DNA of 51,231 nucleotides from Ferrovum myxofaciens (GTDB lineage Bacteria > Pseudomonadota > Gammaproteobacteria > Burkholderiales > Ferrovaceae), in the NCBI RefSeq assembly GCF_000735045.1, contig NZ_JPOQ01000003.1, positions 1 through 51,231 on the forward strand, read 5' to 3'. A program made the position numbers and the translations under genes. This document shows, piece after piece, positions 26,568 to 36,042 of the stretch (the stretch's first letter is position 1; each line of letters begins with the position of its first letter). A model generated the notes under the pieces. The model was given only the letters and a program-made list of their open reading frames with translations, searched no databases and was not told the DNA's origin.

Positions 26568-27871
26568 GGGGAACGACGACGACGGGACCGTGGTTTACGG
26601 GTCTCCTGTACCAGGAGAGAAGGGCGGGTGTCAGGGTCGGCTTCCAGGAAGGTCGTCCACCAAACGCCCAACTCGGGAGTTGTGTTGCCACTGGCCGCCC
26701 GTAGCAGCAGAAAATCGTACCCTGCCCGGAAACGAGGGTGTTCCAGCAGGCGGGAAGGCCGTTGACCGCTGCGTTGTTCAAAACGGGGTTGCAGACCCCA
26801 AATTTCCTTCATAGTGCCATCGAAACGGTGTGGGATGGGCAAGGTCTTGCGCTGTTCATCGAGAACCGCTTCCATGGCTCCAAACAGGGCAGGATAAAGG
26901 GGTTCTCCCTGAGCCTGGCGGGTCTGCCAGAGGATCTGTACCGAAGGCCAGAACAGGGCGGCCAGGAGAAAGCCCGGAGAAACCGGTTTTTTATCCTGTA
27001 ACCGTCCATCGGTATTATCCAGGGCAAGGGTGATGAAGTGCACATGGTCCGGGTTGGTCCACAGGCTATCGAGATGGGGCAAAAGGTGGGTATGCAACCC
27101 GAATTGGTGGAGCAATTCCAGACAGGACCGTGCCTGTCCAGACAAGAGCAACTTGAGTAATTCGTCAAACAGACGGGATTCGGGGATGGGGGCCAACAGA
27201 TTGCCCAATTCCCGCAGAGGAGCGATCAGGGCTGCATCCAGGGTAAACCCCAACTTCGCGCTGAAGCGGATGGCGCGCAGCAGGCGTACCGGATCTTCGC
27301 GAAATCGGAGGACGGGGTCGCCGATCATGACCAGGCGGCGGGCGGCAATGTCCTTCGTTCCAGAGAAATAATCCAGCAAGGTATTGTGGACCGGATCATA
27401 GAACAACGCATTGGCCGTAAAGTCACGACGGGTGGCATCCTCTTCCAGACTACCAAAGACGTTATCTCGGGTCAGACGACCATGCTCATCGGTCTGGGAA
27501 TGATGGTCATGGGGTGCATGACCCCGAAAGGTGGTGACTTCAACGATTTCATCGTGGCAGGGGACATGGATGATCTGGAAACGTCGTCCAATAATGCGCG
27601 AGCGGCGGATCAGGCGTCGGATCTGTTCGGGCGTGGCATTGGTGGCGACGTCGAAATCCTTGGGGGATTTCTGCAGGAGCAGGTCACGTACGGCACCGCC
27701 CACCACATAGGCCTGAAAACCGTTTTCCTGGAGGGTTTTGATCACGCGCAGGGCGCAGGGGCTGATGGCCTGGGGGCGCAAGGAGTGCTGGGAAGCGGTG
27801 AGCGCGTGCAATTTTGCACTATGGCGGTGAGGTTTTTGGCCAAAGACCTTGTTCAGAAAACGCCGGATCAT
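26564..27871 (-). CDS. pcnB: Poly(A) polymerase I
   Basis: The 435-residue nucleotidyltransferase adds 3' poly(A) tails that promote RNA decay. The catalytic loop VVGGAVRDLLL and the Asp pair in PKDFDVATNATP are present, then RRFQIIHV, ATRRDFTANALFYD and the RLLRAIRFSAKLGF segment that separates poly(A) polymerases and CCA enzymes from other transferases. The N-terminal basic region and the Arg-rich end (RKPRSRRRR) favour poly(A) polymerase over CCA-adding enzyme, as does the pcnB-folK order. One base separates it from the upstream HAD gene. Confidence 0.93.
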   Translation of the reverse strand: MIRRFLNKVFGQKPHRHSAKLHALTASQHSLRPQAISPCALRVIKTLQENGFQAYVVGGAVRDLLLQKSPKDFDVATNATPEQIRRLIRRSRIIGRRFQIIHVPCHDEIVEVTTFRGHAPHDHHSQTDEHGRLTRDNVFGSLEEDATRRDFTANALFYDPVHNTLLDYFSGTKDIAARRLVMIGDPVLRFREDPVRLLRAIRFSAKLGFTLDAALIAPLRELGNLLAPIPESRLFDELLKLLLSGQARSCLELLHQFGLHTHLLPHLDSLWTNPDHVHFITLALDNTDGRLQDKKPVSPGFLLAALFWPSVQILWQTRQAQGEPLYPALFGAMEAVLDEQRKTLPIPHRFDGTMKEIWGLQPRFEQRSGQRPSRLLEHPRFRAGYDFLLLRAASGNTTPELGVWWTTFLEADPDTRPSLLVQETRKPRSRRRRSP

Positions 27872-27872
27872 G

Positions 27873-28541
27873 TCAGGATTTCCAATAGTAGACAGGCCAG
27901 CCCCGTTGTTGGGCCAGGTCAGAAAGAACGGGGTCGGGATTCACAACCACGGGTTCGCTGGCCCGTTCCAGCAAGGGGAGGTCATTCTGGGAATCGCTGT
28001 AGAAGGCGGTTTCCGTAAAGTCCTGCCAGCGGTGCCCCAAGTTGGCCAACCATTCATCCACGCGCGTGATTTTGCCTTCCCGAAAACTGGGTATCCCCTG
28101 CACTTTACCGGTGAATTCACCGACTTCATTCTGAGCAGGCTCGGTGGCAATCAGATGTTCGATTCCGAACAGGGAGGCAATGGGACCCGTGACGAAACGA
28201 TTGGTGGCGGTGACGATGGCCACCAACTGGGCCCGTGCTTTTTCCGCTCGGACGCGTTCGAGCGCTGCCGGGCTAACCAGCGGGAGGATACGTTCCGTCA
28301 TGAAGCAACGGTGCCACTGATCCAGTTGAGCGCGGGAAAAGCGGGCCAGAGGTTCCAACTGGAAGGCCAGGAAGGCATCGATATCCAGCTTTCCTTCCTT
28401 GTAGTCGTCATAAAAGGCCTGGTTTTCGGCTGCATGGTGAACGGAGTCGAATACCCCCTGGGCGGCCAGAAATTGGCCCCATTCAAAATCGCTGTCACCG
28501 GACAGCAGGGTGTGGTCTAGATCAAAGAGGGCAAGGCGCAT
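27873..28541 (-). CDS. HAD-IB family phosphatase (SerB-like)
   Basis: The 222-residue haloacid-dehalogenase-superfamily hydrolase has motif I LALFDLDHTLL with nucleophile Asp, motif II Thr in IVTATNRFV, and motif IV YSDSQNDLPLL. The cap and spacing place it in subfamily IB with phosphoserine phosphatase-like enzymes. The small-molecule substrate is unknown; the position between hda and pcnB is conserved in Betaproteobacteria. ATG 28541 gives the catalytic motif at the usual N-terminal location; a longer frame adds an unsupported extension overlapping hda. Confidence 0.9.
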   Translation of the reverse strand: MRLALFDLDHTLLSGDSDFEWGQFLAAQGVFDSVHHAAENQAFYDDYKEGKLDIDAFLAFQLEPLARFSRAQLDQWHRCFMTERILPLVSPAALERVRAEKARAQLVAIVTATNRFVTGPIASLFGIEHLIATEPAQNEVGEFTGKVQGIPSFREGKITRVDEWLANLGHRWQDFTETAFYSDSQNDLPLLERASEPVVVNPDPVLSDLAQQRGWPVYYWKS

Positions 28542-28551
28542 GAAGGTCGGT

Positions 28552-29205
28552 TCAAGAGTGAGGGGTTCCAAGGATTTCGCGCACCATCGGCAAGGTAATG
28601 GTGGCACGGTGGGTGGCCAGGGTCCAGTGATGAAATTCTTTCATGAGCGAAAAAAGATAGTCATTGCGGCGCGGACAATGGGTCAGCAGGTACTGGGCGA
28701 CCGCCGGGGGAAGCGTAAGTCCCAGAGATTGGGCGTGGGTATGCAGGGCTGTAATTTTTTCTTCATCGTTCAATGGGGAAACCCTTAACACCAATCCCCA
28801 GGCCAGACGGGTTCTCAGGTCGGGAAAAAGGGGCAGGTGAGCCGGAGGGCAGGAACCGCTAACCAGCAGCCCCAATCCTTGATCTCGGCGCTCATTATAC
28901 CGATGAAACAGGTCCAGAGCACCTTCCGAACCCAAAAGATGCACGTCATCTATGGCCAGGTGTGGGTTTTGATCGGGTTCGAAACGGGTATCCGGGGTGG
29001 TGCGCACGAATTCTTCAGGACGTACCAGAGCGCGCAGGAGATGGGTTTTTCCTGTGCCCGAATCTCCCCAGAGATAGATCTGACGTTCTCCTTCGCCCTG
29101 TTGCCAGCGTTGCAAGGCGCTCACCACTTCCCCGTTACTGCCTCTGACAAAATCGTCCAGGCACGGACGCGGATCGGGTGTCAGGTCAAGGATCTGTTGG
29201 CGCAT
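28552..29205 (-). CDS. hda: DnaA regulatory inactivator Hda
   Basis: The 217-residue AAA+ protein is related to DnaA domain III. With the DNA-bound clamp it stimulates DnaA-ATP hydrolysis after initiation. Seen are Walker A GDSGTGKTHLLRAL, Walker B LAIDDVHLLG and the sensor region FPDLRTRLAWGLVLRV. The N-terminus MRQQILDLTPDP probably contains the clamp-binding peptide. The absence of a DNA-binding domain IV separates it from DnaA. The start shares one base with the perM stop. Confidence 0.94.
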   Translation of the reverse strand: MRQQILDLTPDPRPCLDDFVRGSNGEVVSALQRWQQGEGERQIYLWGDSGTGKTHLLRALVRPEEFVRTTPDTRFEPDQNPHLAIDDVHLLGSEGALDLFHRYNERRDQGLGLLVSGSCPPAHLPLFPDLRTRLAWGLVLRVSPLNDEEKITALHTHAQSLGLTLPPAVAQYLLTHCPRRNDYLFSLMKEFHHWTLATHRATITLPMVREILGTPHS

Positions 29206-30260
29206 CAGGCGTCAGTCTCTTTTGACCACCAGGTCAGGTGGAGATGTCCCAACAAGATGCGGGCAACGGCCGAGGCGGGCAGAGCGATAACGATGCCGAA
29301 AAAACCCAGCAGTTGGCCAAAGGACAGCAAGGCCAGGATGACCATGACAGGGTGTAATCCGATACGCTCCCCCACCAGGCGGGGTGTGATGAAGGATCCC
29401 TCCAGTACGTGGCCAGCGGCAAATACACCGCAGACGGGAAGCAGCAGGGAAGGGTCCTGAATCAGAGCCGTGAGAATTGCCAGGACAAACCCGATGAAGA
29501 CGCCCACATAGGGAATAAAAACCAGCAATCCGGCGGTGATGCCCAAAGCCAGTCCCGAGGACAGTCCCGTGAAATGCAGGCCCAGGCCATAGAAGGTCGC
29601 CATGCAGGTCATGACCAGGATCTGTCCACGCAGGAACTGGCCCAGTACGACATCGATTTCATGGGCCAGTTGGCGCAGGGGGTCGGCACTGCGCGGGGGC
29701 AGTTTTTGAGCCAGAGCCTGAATCAGACGGTCCCAGTCCTTGAGCAGGTAGAAGGTGACGACGGGAATCAACAACAGGGTCAGGAACAGATGAATCAGCA
29801 CCGATCCGCCGTGGCGGGCAGACAGGAGCAAGTTCTGGAGTGCATCACTGATCGATCCCAGGTGTTGTTGCAGTAGTTCGCGCCAGGTACTCAAACTGGT
29901 ATTCCAGTCGACACCGAGGTTCCTGGGTAGATAAGGGATGAGGGCGGCTTGCCAGGCATCCGTCGTGTTGGGCAGGCGCGCGATCAGTTGCAGGAGATCA
30001 CGGGCCAGGAGCGGAAAAAGCAAAACCAGAAATCCCAATCCCAGTCCCAGAAAACTGCCAACGACCACCAGGGCCGCCAAGGGGCGAGGAAACCAGGAGG
30101 TGCTCAGACGTCGGACCAGGGGGTGTCCGAGATAGGCCAGCAGGAGGCCCGCCACGAAGGGCGCCAAAATATCGGCCAGAGTGTAGATCAGCGCACCCAG
30201 CGCCAGCAGGGCAAGCCAAATTTCAGGGCGTTGAGTGAACCTGGGGCGTGACAGGGGCAT
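29205..30260 (-). CDS. AI-2E family transporter / PerM-like membrane protein
   Basis: The 351-residue integral membrane protein has about eight hydrophobic segments in the pattern of the AI-2E/PerM/YdiK family: two N-terminal pairs, a soluble region of about 100 residues (PNTTDAWQAALIPYL), and a C-terminal group with GLLVFIPYVGVFIGFVLA and VLEGSFITPRLVGERIGLHP, the family signature. Substrates vary or are unknown. The ATG at 30260 lacks a visible ribosome-binding site; the frame continues to 30395 but that stretch looks non-coding. It is divergent from purM and coupled to hda. Confidence 0.88.
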   Translation of the reverse strand: MPLSRPRFTQRPEIWLALLALGALIYTLADILAPFVAGLLLAYLGHPLVRRLSTSWFPRPLAALVVVGSFLGLGLGFLVLLFPLLARDLLQLIARLPNTTDAWQAALIPYLPRNLGVDWNTSLSTWRELLQQHLGSISDALQNLLLSARHGGSVLIHLFLTLLLIPVVTFYLLKDWDRLIQALAQKLPPRSADPLRQLAHEIDVVLGQFLRGQILVMTCMATFYGLGLHFTGLSSGLALGITAGLLVFIPYVGVFIGFVLAILTALIQDPSLLLPVCGVFAAGHVLEGSFITPRLVGERIGLHPVMVILALLSFGQLLGFFGIVIALPASAVARILLGHLHLTWWSKETDA

Positions 30261-30372
30261 TTGAGTTAAAATCTGCAAGTAAAAATAATTCGGAAGATCG
30301 GTCTGTGATTGGGTGATTTTAACAGGTCGGCATCCTTCTGGAATGTATCCGATCCTACTTTGGAGAATTTTT

Positions 30373-31437
30373 GTGACTGTTTCCAATCCATTCAATGCCG
30401 GACTATCCTATCGGAGTGCCGGTGTGGATATCGATGCAGGTGATGCCTTGGTGGAACGCATCAAGCCCTTTGCCCGACGTACCCTGCGCCCGGAGGTGGT
30501 GAGTGGAATCGGTGGTTTCGCGGCTTTGGTGGAAATTGGCCAGCGTTACAAGGAACCGGTTCTGGTTTCGGGCACCGATGGCGTGGGTACCAAATTGCGA
30601 CTGGCCTTCGAGTTGAACCGCCATGAAGAGGTGGGCGTCGATTTGGTGGCCATGAGCGTCAACGATATCCTCGTGCAGGGGGCAGAACCCCTGTTTTTTC
30701 TGGATTACTTTGCCTGTGGTCGGCTTGATGTGGAACAGGCCGCCACCGTGATCGAAGGGATTGCGCGCGGTTGCGAGGAAGCCGGCTGTGCCCTGATCGG
30801 GGGAGAAACCGCAGAGATGCCCGATTCCTATCCGGCGGGGGAATATGATTTGGCGGGATTTGCCGTGGGCGTGGCGGAAAAATCTGCCTTGATCGATGGT
30901 TCCACTCTGCAGGCGGGAGATTGCGTCATCGGAGTGGCTTCAAGTGGGGCCCATTCCAACGGATTTTCCCTGATCCGCAAAATCGTTTCCCGGAGCGGGG
31001 CAGATCTGAAGGCGCCTTTTCCCGGTGGGACCTATGGCGCCGCCACGCTGGCCGATGTATTGATGACCCCCACCCGCCTCTATGTCAAACCTGTTCTGGC
31101 CCTTATGAAACAAGTGACTCTCAAGGGTATGGCCCACATTACCGGGGGTGGACTGGTGGACAATCTGCCACGGGTGATCCCCGCAGGACTGGCTGCTCGC
31201 CTGGAGCGCGCGCGCTGGCCCCGCACTCCGCTGTTCGAGTGGCTGCAACGTAGCGGTGACGTGACCGAGGAAGAAATGTTGCGGGTATTCAACTGTGGGG
31301 TGGGGTTGGCCTTGGTGGTGGCCTCTCAGGACGAAAAAACCGTGCTGGAACATTTTCAAGCACGGGGTTGGGAAGCCTGGTCCATCGGCGAGATCGTGCC
31401 GCGTCCCGAGGCAGCACCAGCGACCTGGGTCGAGTGA
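30373..31437 (+). CDS. purM: Phosphoribosylformylglycinamidine cyclo-ligase (AIR synthetase)
   Basis: The 354-residue enzyme closes the imidazole ring in purine synthesis. Seen are [17 protein letters not shown], the ATP/substrate loop [65 protein letters not shown] and [14 protein letters not shown]. The GTG start at 30373 is preceded by GGAG at 7 bp spacing and matches family N-termini; an ATG-led extension from 30313 does not. purN follows after 5 bp. Confidence 0.96.
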   Translation: MTVSNPFNAGLSYRSAGVDIDAGDALVERIKPFARRTLRPEVVSGIGGFAALVEIGQRYKEPVLVSGTDGVGTKLRLAFELNRHEEVGVDLVAMSVNDILVQGAEPLFFLDYFACGRLDVEQAATVIEGIARGCEEAGCALIGGETAEMPDSYPAGEYDLAGFAVGVAEKSALIDGSTLQAGDCVIGVASSGAHSNGFSLIRKIVSRSGADLKAPFPGGTYGAATLADVLMTPTRLYVKPVLALMKQVTLKGMAHITGGGLVDNLPRVIPAGLAARLERARWPRTPLFEWLQRSGDVTEEEMLRVFNCGVGLALVVASQDEKTVLEHFQARGWEAWSIGEIVPRPEAAPATWVE

Positions 31438-31442
31438 AGACC

Positions 31443-32096
31443 ATGAATGCCCAGCGCCGGATCGTCGTTCTGATCTCCGGGCGGGGATCCAATCTGGGCG
31501 CTTTGCTGGAGGCTCGATTACCGCTGCAGGTGGTGGCCGTCATCAGCCATAAGGCGGATGCGGCAGGGTTGGGGCTGGCTCAGGAATGGGGTATCCCCAC
31601 CCGGGTCATCTCCGCCGAGGCTTATGCCGAGCGAACAGACTTTGATCGAGCACTGCAGCAGGCCATTGATGGCTTTGCGCCTGATCTGGTGGTGCTGGCA
31701 GGTTTCATGCGTATTTTGACGCCGGAATTCGTGACCCACTATCAGGGACGTCTGCTCAACATCCATCCCTCTTTGTTGCCTGCTTTTCCGGGATTGCATA
31801 CCCATCGTCGGGCTCTTGCGGAGGGAGTGGCGGTGCATGGGTGTACCGTTCATTTCGTCACGTCAGAACTGGATCGCGGACCCATCGTGGCCCAAGGGGT
31901 GGTGCCCGTATGGGCAGGGGATGACGAAGCAAGTTTGGCGGCACGGGTATTGTCCATGGAACACCGGTTGTTCCCCCATGTATTGCGGGCCTGGGTGGAA
32001 AGTCGCTGGGTTTTGGAGGCGAACGGCCAGGTCCGGTGGCGCGATGATTCACAAGAACAAAATTTACGCCTGCTCTGGGCTGGAGACTCTCAATGA
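31443..32096 (+). CDS. purN: Phosphoribosylglycinamide formyltransferase
   Basis: The 217-residue GAR transformylase uses 10-formyl-tetrahydrofolate in the third step of purine synthesis. VVLISGRGSNLGALL binds phosphate. LAGFMRILTPEFV, NIHPSLLPAFPGLHTH (catalytic Asn and His) and HFVTSELDRGPIVAQ (catalytic Asp) are all intact. The stop overlaps the rsmB start (ATGA). Confidence 0.96.
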   Translation: MNAQRRIVVLISGRGSNLGALLEARLPLQVVAVISHKADAAGLGLAQEWGIPTRVISAEAYAERTDFDRALQQAIDGFAPDLVVLAGFMRILTPEFVTHYQGRLLNIHPSLLPAFPGLHTHRRALAEGVAVHGCTVHFVTSELDRGPIVAQGVVPVWAGDDEASLAARVLSMEHRLFPHVLRAWVESRWVLEANGQVRWRDDSQEQNLRLLWAGDSQ

Positions 32097-33436
32097 CAAA
32101 AAATCGTTCTCCCCTGCGTGGGTCAACCCGTCCCTCTCCCTCATCGCTGAAACCGAAGGAAGAGGTGGAAAACGACGGGGTAAGAATTCCTCTCTTCGAG
32201 GCTCTGGTGGAAGTGCTGCGCATCTTGTTGGCGGGAACCCGTCCGGCGGATCGGGTGCTCCATGATTTTTTTCGCGATCAGTCCCAATTGGGTGGGCGGG
32301 ATCGGGCTTGGGTCACGGAGCATTTTTACGCGTTGTTGCGCCATTGGGAATCCATCACGGTTCTGGCTCCGCCCACGGCTCCCCGTCGACTGGTGCTGGC
32401 CAGTTTGCAACGGGTCAATGGACTGAGCACCCGGGAATTGCAGGGATTGTGCCGGGGAGATGAGGAACGGGACTGGTTGGCGGCATTGGCGGCGCAACGT
32501 TTGCCCGATACCCCCTCGGTGCGGGCCCATCTGCCTGAATGGGTCGTGAGTGCGGTGCAGGAAGTTCTGCCGGAAGGCGAGTGGCAGGCACTTGGATGGG
32601 CGCTGCAAAAATCGGCGCCCCTGGATTTGCGCGTCAATCTGCTCAAGGCGGAGCGACCGGCTGTGTTGGCGGCATTGACGGCTGCGGGGATCGCTGCCGA
32701 GGCGACGCCTTTGTCCCCCTGGGGGGTGCGGGTGCAGGGACGTCCCCTGCTGAATCGATTACCCTTGTTCACGGAAGGCTGGGTAGAGATTCAGGATGAA
32801 GGCAGTCAACTGCTGGCTGCTTTGGTGGCCCCGCGTCGCCGTGACATGGTGGTGGATTTTTGTGCCGGTTCGGGAGGCAAGGCACTGCATCTGGCGGCTC
32901 TGATGCATAATCAGGGACGCCTTTATGCCTTCGATGTGGCCGCACGCCGTCTCGAACAACTCAAGCCACGGCTCAAACGTTCGGGTGTTTCCAATCTTAT
33001 GCCGGTGGTGATTGCTCGTGAAACTGATGACCGGGTTCGACGTCTCACCGGCAAGATCGATCGGGTGCTGGTGGATGCCCCCTGCAGCGGAATGGGGACC
33101 TTGCGCCGTAATCCGGATCTGAAATTGCGTCAGACCCCTGAGGGATTGCCGGCGTTGCTCGACAAGCAGCGCCATATTCTGGAAGCCGCAGCTCAGCTGG
33201 TCAAACCTGGCGGGCGCCTGGTCTATGCCACCTGCAGTCTTTTGCCTGCAGAGAACCAGATCCAGGCCCAGGAATTCAGTGCACGGCACCCCGAATTCGT
33301 TCCGTTGGCAGCTTCTCAGGTCTTGGCAGAGCAAGGGATCATCGTGCCCGATCTGGAGGATCCCTGGTTACAACTCTGGCCCCAGCGTCATGGAACGGAC
33401 GGTTTTTTTGCGGCTCTCTGGCAGCGTCAGGGGTAA
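32093..33436 (+). CDS. rsmB: 16S rRNA m5C methyltransferase, RsmB/NOP2 family
   Basis: The 447-residue protein has an N-terminal NusB-like RNA-binding region (about residues 30-170) and a C-terminal SAM methyltransferase. Catalytic features are VDFCAGSGGKALHLAALM (SAM loop), VLVDAPCSGMGTLRRNPD (first Cys) and LVYATCSLLPAEN (nucleophile Cys). RsmB methylates C967 of 16S rRNA in E. coli; exact site specificity here is inferred. It is coupled to purN and followed after 3 bp by the channel gene. Confidence 0.87.
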   Translation: MTKNRSPLRGSTRPSPSSLKPKEEVENDGVRIPLFEALVEVLRILLAGTRPADRVLHDFFRDQSQLGGRDRAWVTEHFYALLRHWESITVLAPPTAPRRLVLASLQRVNGLSTRELQGLCRGDEERDWLAALAAQRLPDTPSVRAHLPEWVVSAVQEVLPEGEWQALGWALQKSAPLDLRVNLLKAERPAVLAALTAAGIAAEATPLSPWGVRVQGRPLLNRLPLFTEGWVEIQDEGSQLLAALVAPRRRDMVVDFCAGSGGKALHLAALMHNQGRLYAFDVAARRLEQLKPRLKRSGVSNLMPVVIARETDDRVRRLTGKIDRVLVDAPCSGMGTLRRNPDLKLRQTPEGLPALLDKQRHILEAAAQLVKPGGRLVYATCSLLPAENQIQAQEFSARHPEFVPLAASQVLAEQGIIVPDLEDPWLQLWPQRHGTDGFFAALWQRQG

Positions 33437-33439
33437 TGG

Positions 33440-34693
33440 ATGGAACCGGCAGGGGATCCTTTTGCTGATTTGATCGAGTTTTTTCAGTCGCTGACCCAAT
33501 ATCGGCATATCTGGCAAGTACCTGTGCTGGGTGCGGCTCTTGCGGTGGGGTTTGGAGCTGCCCTGCTCCTGGGGAAACGCCTGGCTCATCAGACGGAAGT
33601 CGAAAAACTAAGCCGTCTCAAGGGGATTTTGTTCGCAGGAAGCAGCGCTGTGACCCTGATGCTGTTGCGTCACCATTTCGGTCAGGGACGTCCAGCCCCC
33701 TTGTTGCATATGGTGCTGGCCTTGGCTCTGGCTTTGACTGTGGCGCGCATGGGCGTGTATGTCCTGCACTACGGTGTGGGGTCCAAACGGCTGGTTTTTG
33801 TTCAGACCCTATTTCTGCGCCTGGTATGGGTAGTCTTTGCTCTGCATGTCACCGGGTTCCTCAACCCGGTGCGTGCATGGTTGGGGGAAGTAGACTTCAC
33901 CATGGGCGGTACCCGGGTTTCACTCTGGCAGTTATTGCAGGGAACCCTGGCTATCAGTTTGTTGGGGGTGGGGGCCTTGTGGCTGGGTTCCTGGCTGGAA
34001 CGACGCCTGGGCCGAGCTGAATCCCTGGATCCCCATGTGCGCGTCATCGTGACCAAATTGACCCGTGGTTTCCTGTTCTTTTTTGCGGTATTGCTGGCTT
34101 TTCCCCTGGTGGGGATCAATGCCACTTTTTTGTCGGTGCTGGGCGGTGCCCTGGGCGTAGGACTGGGACTTGCCCTGCAAAAGGTGGCGAGTAACTACGT
34201 GAGCGGATTCATTCTGCTCATGGATCGATCCGTGCGCATGGGCGATGTGATTACCGTGGAAGGACGGCAGGGCACGGTGATTCGTCTGGATGCACGTTGT
34301 ATCACCCTGTCGGGTACGGATGGGACGGCGTTCATCGTGCCTAATGAAACCTTTTTGACCCAGACCATCATCAACCATTCGCGCATGGGGGTGGGAGTCT
34401 GCCATGGCCTGACCATCGAAGTGTTCTATGAAGCGGATTTGGTCATGGTACAGACCTTGATGGAAGGAGTCGCCCGCCGTCAAGGTCGTATCCTGACGGA
34501 CCCGGCGCCCGGTGCGGTGGTGGGCAAGATGACGGGGCATGGGTTTGAAGTGACCCTGTATTACTGGATACCGGACCCTGGAAAGAGTGATTCGGGGTTG
34601 CGCTCTGCTCTGATGCAGGAAATTTGTCAGGGATTACGTACGGCAGGGATCAAGGTCCCCCTCAGAGACGGGGCGCAGGCAGTCTTGCCCTGA
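33440..34693 (+). CDS. Mechanosensitive channel, MscS family
   Basis: The 417-residue inner-membrane protein has about six hydrophobic segments, more than the three of E. coli MscS. The pore helix and the start of the beta domain are well matched: LGGALGVGLGLALQKVASNY, then SGFILLMDRSVRMGDVITVEG, and later FIVPNETFLTQTIINHS. The C-terminal alpha/beta domain is standard. Such channels release solutes upon hypo-osmotic stress. AGGGG precedes the ATG closely. Confidence 0.92.
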   Translation: MEPAGDPFADLIEFFQSLTQYRHIWQVPVLGAALAVGFGAALLLGKRLAHQTEVEKLSRLKGILFAGSSAVTLMLLRHHFGQGRPAPLLHMVLALALALTVARMGVYVLHYGVGSKRLVFVQTLFLRLVWVVFALHVTGFLNPVRAWLGEVDFTMGGTRVSLWQLLQGTLAISLLGVGALWLGSWLERRLGRAESLDPHVRVIVTKLTRGFLFFFAVLLAFPLVGINATFLSVLGGALGVGLGLALQKVASNYVSGFILLMDRSVRMGDVITVEGRQGTVIRLDARCITLSGTDGTAFIVPNETFLTQTIINHSRMGVGVCHGLTIEVFYEADLVMVQTLMEGVARRQGRILTDPAPGAVVGKMTGHGFEVTLYYWIPDPGKSDSGLRSALMQEICQGLRTAGIKVPLRDGAQAVLP

Positions 34694-34695
34694 CC

Positions 34696-34704
34696 TGTTA
34701 TAAT
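34696..34704 (+). promoter_or_regulatory. Extended -10 promoter (TGTTATAAT) of the desaturase gene
   Basis: A TGn motif precedes a perfect TATAAT, the extended -10 form that can function without a good -35 (none is seen). It overlaps the mscS stop region. A strong GGAGGAG ribosome-binding site follows before ATG 34747. Confidence 0.6.
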
Positions 34705-34746
34705 GGGCGTTTTGCCTGCAATTTTTCCCTCTTTGGAGGAGTGTAC

Positions 34747-35934
34747 ATGATTTATTCCGGTATTTTGGCCCTGTCCTGGGTGGGCGATGTGATCGTTGCC
34801 TTGGTGTTGACCCATATCACCATTGCCAGCGTCACCATTTTTCTGCATCGCCACCAGGCCCACCGTGCCCTGGAATTGGGCCGTGCCGCCAGTCATTTTT
34901 TTCGTTTCTGGCTGTGGTTGACCACGGGCATGGTGACCCAGCAATGGGCGGCTATTCACCGCAAACATCATGCCAAATGCGAAACTCCGGAAGATCCCCA
35001 CAGTCCCCAGGTATTGGGATTGTCGCGGGTACTGTGGGGCGGGGTGTTCCTCTATGTCAAGGAAAGCCGCAATGCGGAAACCATGGTGCGTTTTGGGCAC
35101 GGCACCCCCAATGACTGGCTGGAAAAACACCTTTACGCAGCCCATGAACGTTTGGGCGTAACCCTCATGGCGCTGGTGAACATGGCGTTGTTTGGTCTGG
35201 TACCGGGGCTATTGATCTGGTTGGTCCAGATGGTGTGGATTCCCTTCTGGGCGGCGGGTGTGGTGAATGGGGTGGGGCATTTCTGGGGATACAGAAATTT
35301 CAATTGCAAGGATGCCAGTACCAATATTTTCCCCTGGGGAATATTGATTGGTGGCGAAGAGTTGCACAATAATCATCATACTTTTGCGACCTCAGCCAAA
35401 CTTTCTCACCGTTGGTATGAATTCGACATCGGCTGGATGTATATTCGCGTTCTGCAAGGCCTGGGACAGGCTCGTGTCAAGTCGGTGGCTCCCCAGGTGC
35501 AATTTGATCAAGCCAAGCGCGAGTGTGATCTGGCAACTCTCAACGCCATCATCCGTAACCGTTATGACGTCATGAGGCGTTATACCCGGGAACTGGCTAC
35601 AACCTGTGCTCAGGAATTTCACCATCTCGGAGAATCCGCCAAATTGCCTTCCCTCTCCCGGCGTGAGGTCACCGCCATGATTGGCCGTTGGTTGCACCAT
35701 CCAGATCATGAACTGCCCAAGGCCGAACGCCATACGTTGGCTCAAGTGATGGAAATCAGTCACCCGGTGGGCACGGTGGTTCAAATGCGCCGCGAGTTGG
35801 AACAGTTATGGACGCGCACCAATGCCAGCGCCGAACAGTTGCTGGAGCAACTGCGCGATTGGTGTCAGCGTGCCGAGGCCAGCGGAATTCAGGAATTAAT
35901 GCGATTTTCGCGGACCTTGCGGGCCTATGCCTGA
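34747..35934 (+). CDS. Membrane acyl-CoA/fatty acid desaturase with a C-terminal helical extension
   Basis: The 395-residue di-iron desaturase has three His boxes: HRHQAHR (from about residue 34), HRKHH (from about 75) and HNNHH (from about 202). Hydrophobic pairs lie between them, as in delta-9 acyl-CoA desaturases. It introduces a double bond into membrane acyl chains. After residue ~245 there is a soluble, Arg/Glu-rich helical extension of about 150 residues (QAKRECDLATLNAI, RRYTRELATTC) not needed for the desaturase core; related betaproteobacterial proteins seem to share it. The upstream in-frame ATG at 34624 lies inside mscS and is rejected. Confidence 0.9.
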   Translation: MIYSGILALSWVGDVIVALVLTHITIASVTIFLHRHQAHRALELGRAASHFFRFWLWLTTGMVTQQWAAIHRKHHAKCETPEDPHSPQVLGLSRVLWGGVFLYVKESRNAETMVRFGHGTPNDWLEKHLYAAHERLGVTLMALVNMALFGLVPGLLIWLVQMVWIPFWAAGVVNGVGHFWGYRNFNCKDASTNIFPWGILIGGEELHNNHHTFATSAKLSHRWYEFDIGWMYIRVLQGLGQARVKSVAPQVQFDQAKRECDLATLNAIIRNRYDVMRRYTRELATTCAQEFHHLGESAKLPSLSRREVTAMIGRWLHHPDHELPKAERHTLAQVMEISHPVGTVVQMRRELEQLWTRTNASAEQLLEQLRDWCQRAEASGIQELMRFSRTLRAYA

Positions 35935-35977
35935 GTAGATTATTGATATTAGTTATAACAGTCCAACTTTATATTCT

Positions 35978-36006
35978 TTGTTTGAATAAAGAACGCTCGT
36001 TAGAAT
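35978..36006 (+). promoter_or_regulatory. Candidate promoter of the sulfate assimilation operon
   Basis: TTGTTT (35978-35983) and TAGAAT (36001-36006) are 17 bp apart in an AT-rich intergenic region (35935-36042). AT-rich half-sites upstream (ATATTAGTTATAAC, 35947-35960) could bind a LysR-type regulator such as CysB/Cbl, but no site was confirmed. Confidence 0.45.
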
Positions 36007-36042
36007 GGTCTTCATTCCGATGAAGTGGAGAAGAAGACGATC

